From: an uncultured Agathobaculum sp.
GTDB taxonomy: Bacteria > Bacillota > Clostridia > Oscillospirales > Butyricicoccaceae
Assembly: GCA_944376955.1 (NCBI GenBank)
Contig: CALWEB010000014.1
Location: 1 to 7,880 of the forward strand
Direction: 5' to 3'
DNA length: 7,880 nt
Shown piece after piece: positions 6,391 through 7,880 of the stretch. The notes under the pieces are model-generated. The model worked only from the letters and a program-made list of their open reading frames with translations. It had not been told where the DNA came from and ran no database searches. The translations under genes and the position numbers were made by a program. The first letter of the stretch is position 1, and every line of letters starts with the position of its first letter.

Positions 6391-7101
6391 TTACTCAACC
6401 AGAGCAATGACACGGGTCGGTGCGCCGGAGCCATTCTTGACCTTGAGCGGGAGTGCAACAATATAGCAGAACGGAGGAAGGGTATCCAGCTTGTCCAGCG
6501 CCTCGAGGATGAAGATGTCAGCGCCGAGCAGAACGTCATGTGCAGGGCAAACAACGGCATCGCCGGCATCCAGTGCGAGCGCGTCCGTACCAACAACGCT
6601 TACGCCCTTTTCCTTGAGATACTCAGAAGCTTCCTGACCCAGTCCCGGCCAGTCATGCTCGTACGGCTTGCAGTTGGGCTGTACATCCCACTTCTTGTCC
6701 CAGCCAAAGCGGAAGAGCACAAAATCCTTGGCACGGATTTCACCATGCTCCTTCTCCCATGCCTGGATGAATTCAACGGGAAGGCACTCGTTCTTCCCCA
6801 AGTGGCTGGCATCAATGATGACACCGCGGCCGAAAAGGCGTTCTACCGGAACCTTTTCAATCGTATAGTCGCTGCCAGGGATGTGATGGTTGGGGGCATC
6901 CATATGTGTGCCGGTATGCTCACTCATAATCAACGCAGCATGGGTAAATGCATCCCCATACTCGATTGCCTCGTGCTGGACGCGGCCAAAGCGGGCGTGC
7001 GTCAGGCAGCTGGGCATCCCAACTTCCAGATTGTGGCTCAAATCAACCAACTTCAACTGATTGCCAACCAGTTCCGCCATTGTCTCGATTGCGTTGTTCA
7101 T
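6391..7101 (-). CDS. cyclase-family metal-dependent hydrolase (kynurenine formamidase-like fold)
   Basis: A 236-residue cytosolic enzyme of the cyclase family (Pfam PF04199), whose known members hydrolyse amide or ring substrates, such as kynurenine formamidase and isatin hydrolase, using Mn or Zn. The metal-binding signature is complete: SEHTGTHMDAPNHHIPG (about residues 60-76, HxGTHxDAPxH), with further family segments VDLSHNLEVGMP, GRGVIIDAS, DFVLFRFGWDKKW, VSVVGTDALALD and CPAHDVLLGADIFILEAL. The length is typical. Two ATGs compete: 7105-7107 is only about 2 nt from the AAGG element, whereas 7099-7101 is 8 nt away, so the latter is preferred. It is the first gene of the operon with EIIC and has a leader of about 88 nt containing operator sequence. 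The pairing suggests that it acts on the imported compound or its lactone/amide form; the substrate itself is unknown. Confidence 0.9.
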   Translation of the reverse strand: MNNAIETMAELVGNQLKLVDLSHNLEVGMPSCLTHARFGRVQHEAIEYGDAFTHAALIMSEHTGTHMDAPNHHIPGSDYTIEKVPVERLFGRGVIIDASHLGKNECLPVEFIQAWEKEHGEIRAKDFVLFRFGWDKKWDVQPNCKPYEHDWPGLGQEASEYLKEKGVSVVGTDALALDAGDAVVCPAHDVLLGADIFILEALDKLDTLPPFCYIVALPLKVKNGSGAPTRVIALVE

Positions 7102-7141
7102 AACCATTACCTTACTTGTCTTTTATTTCTAGTTGTACCAA

Positions 7142-7181
7142 TTTTATGATCGTATATACGAACATAAAACTTAAATACGAA
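7142..7181. promoter_or_regulatory. palindromic operator region of the cyclase-EIIC operon
   Basis: A 28-bp palindrome (7142-7169) with a single mismatched pair is centred on TCGTATATACGA (7150-7161), flanked by TTTTATG and CATAAAA. Abutting it, CTTAAATACGAA (7170-7181) matches 11 of 12 bases of the half-site in the operator at 3968-4000. The region spans about +8 to +47. A shared regulator, likely the IclR protein encoded between the two units, is inferred. Confidence 0.72.
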
Positions 7182-7195
7182 CCATCTGTAAGCTA

Positions 7196-7224
7196 ATATT
7201 AGTCATCCCGCATTATGTTGTCAA
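7196..7224 (-). promoter_or_regulatory. sigma-A promoter of the cyclase-EIIC operon
   Basis: On the minus strand TTGACA (7219-7224) and TAATAT (7196-7201) are separated by 17 bp. Predicted start is about 7189. The operator sequences at 7142-7181 lie immediately downstream, the same layout as the SAF/UxaA promoter. Confidence 0.82.
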
Positions 7225-7362
7225 GTTTAAATCATAAAATTTGTGATTATTTACAAGAATTTATTTTGCAAATTATGTAACATGACGATTGTTTTTTTTG
7301 ACATACTGCTTTGGATTGGATTGAAGAAGAGAAAATGAATGGAAAGGATTTCCTAATTACAG

Positions 7363-7414
7363 AAAAAACCACTACCAAAACCCTGTCTCGCGGCAAAGTA
7401 TTGGTAGTGGTTTT
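7363..7414 (-). terminator. Rho-independent terminator after the ABC transporter ATPase gene
   Basis: A perfect 14-bp stem, AAAACCACTACCAA (7365-7378) with TTGGTAGTGGTTTT (7401-7414), has a 22-nt loop and is followed on the minus strand by six T (7363-7368). It lies 39 nt past the ATPase stop. The AT-rich stretch from 7225 to 7362 holds no gene that I can support. Confidence 0.87.
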
Positions 7415-7453
7415 GCGCATATTGGGTGCAGCCCGAAAGCAAAGCAGTGCGGT

Positions 7454-7880
7454 TTACAGCACCTTGCTCAAAAAGTCGATGGTGCGTGGCTCCTTCGGAT
7501 GGTTGATGACCTCATCCGGTGTGCCCTGCTCAACGATATAGCCGCCCTCCATGAAGATAACGCGGCTGGCGACCTCGCGGGCAAAGCCGATTTCGTGCGT
7601 GACGACGACCATCGTCATGCCTTCCTTGGCTAGGTTCTGCATAACCTGCAGCACTTCACCGACCATTTCCGGGTCGAGCGCGGAGGTCGGCTCGTCAAAC
7701 AGCATGATATCCGGGTTCATGGCCAGCGCACGGGCAATGGCGACGCGCTGCTTCTGGCCGCCGGACAGCTGGGCGGGATAAGCGTCCGCCTTGTCCGCCA
7801 GACCGACGCGCTTCAAAAGCCGCATAGCGGTTTCGCGCGCTTCTTCCTTGGTGGCCTTTTTCAGTTCGGTCGGCGCCAGC
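7454..7880 (-). CDS. polar amino-acid ABC transporter ATP-binding protein, GlnQ-like (5' end outside window)
   Basis: The C-terminal 141 residues of a cytoplasmic nucleotide-binding subunit that powers amino-acid uptake; Walker A lies beyond the right edge. Visible motifs: the LAPTELKK segment after the Q-loop region, signature LSGGQKQRVAIARALA, Walker B IMLFDEPTSALDPEMVGEV with catalytic Glu, D-loop SALD, and switch histidine in VVVTHEIGFAREVASRVIFMEGG. The ending EQGTPDEVINHPKEPRTIDFLSKVL is typical of the GlnQ/ArtM/HisP polar amino-acid group, which has no long regulatory C-terminal domain. The frame is open to the window edge, so the internal ATG near 7825 is not the start. It is followed by its own terminator, so it is the last gene of its operon and functionally separate from the cyclase-EIIC unit. 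Confidence 0.93.
   Translation of the reverse strand, partial: LAPTELKKATKEEARETAMRLLKRVGLADKADAYPAQLSGGQKQRVAIARALAMNPDIMLFDEPTSALDPEMVGEVLQVMQNLAKEGMTMVVVTHEIGFAREVASRVIFMEGGYIVEQGTPDEVINHPKEPRTIDFLSKVL

Noticed and set aside
7298..7303. Plus-strand TTGACA as a rightward promoter
   Set aside because: No -10 element lies 16-18 bp downstream and there is no rightward gene; the open frame at 7311-7541 runs through the ABC-gene terminator.
7341..7353. Small palindrome GGAAA-N3-TTTCC as a carbon-catabolite (cre) site
   Set aside because: It lacks the central CG and flanking consensus of cre, and sits about 160 bp upstream of the nearest predicted start.

Overview
The window looks like chromosomal DNA of a strictly anaerobic, moderately GC-rich Firmicute, most plausibly a gut Clostridium relative of the Oscillospiraceae/Ruminococcaceae type. 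This rests on AGGAGG-type ribosome binding sites, consensus sigma-A promoters in AT-rich gaps, a NifJ-type pyruvate:ferredoxin oxidoreductase, a split UxaA-family dehydratase and a glucoside-family PTS permease. The taxonomy is inference. No rRNA, tRNA, CRISPR array or transposase is visible. Every gene except one MerR regulator lies on the minus strand.

Right to left along the transcribed strand: (1) The 3' part of a GlnQ-type amino-acid ABC transporter ATPase (7454-7880), closed by a terminator at 7363-7414. (2) A two-gene operon of a cyclase-family metal hydrolase (6391-7101) and a stand-alone PTS EIIC (5233-6345), with a sigma-A promoter at 7196-7224, palindromic operator sequence just downstream, and a terminator at 5117-5157. 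(3) An IclR-family regulator (4239-5000) with its own extended -10 promoter and terminator. (4) A perfect-consensus promoter (4012-4040) followed by a 33-bp palindrome, driving a SAF-domain dehydratase small subunit (3555-3845) and the start of the UxaA-family large subunit (from 3544). (5) A junction near 3170 where the large subunit is cut after about 125 codons and joined, out of frame, to the C-terminal 60% of nifJ (1138 to about 3170), which ends at a strong terminator (1052-1094). (6) A convergent MerR-family activator (540-998). Divergent from it is an alpha/beta hydrolase cut by the left edge (1-430), whose promoter has the 19-bp spacer and spacer-centred dyad typical of MerR activation.

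Inferred biology: the promoters of the dehydratase unit and the cyclase-EIIC operon share the half-site TTCGTA-(A/T)TTAAG and a TCGTA/TACGA palindrome logic, both placed from about +5 downstream of the predicted start. This suggests one regulator, most simply the IclR protein encoded between them, controls both as a regulon for an unidentified sugar-like or hydroxy-acid compound: EIIC would import, the cyclase-family enzyme hydrolyse, the UxaA-family enzyme dehydrate. The pathway is broken here by the uxaA/nifJ junction, which is either a recent deletion or an assembly chimera; the sequence alone cannot decide. At the left end, the MerR regulator and the hydrolase form a separate self-contained activator-target pair.
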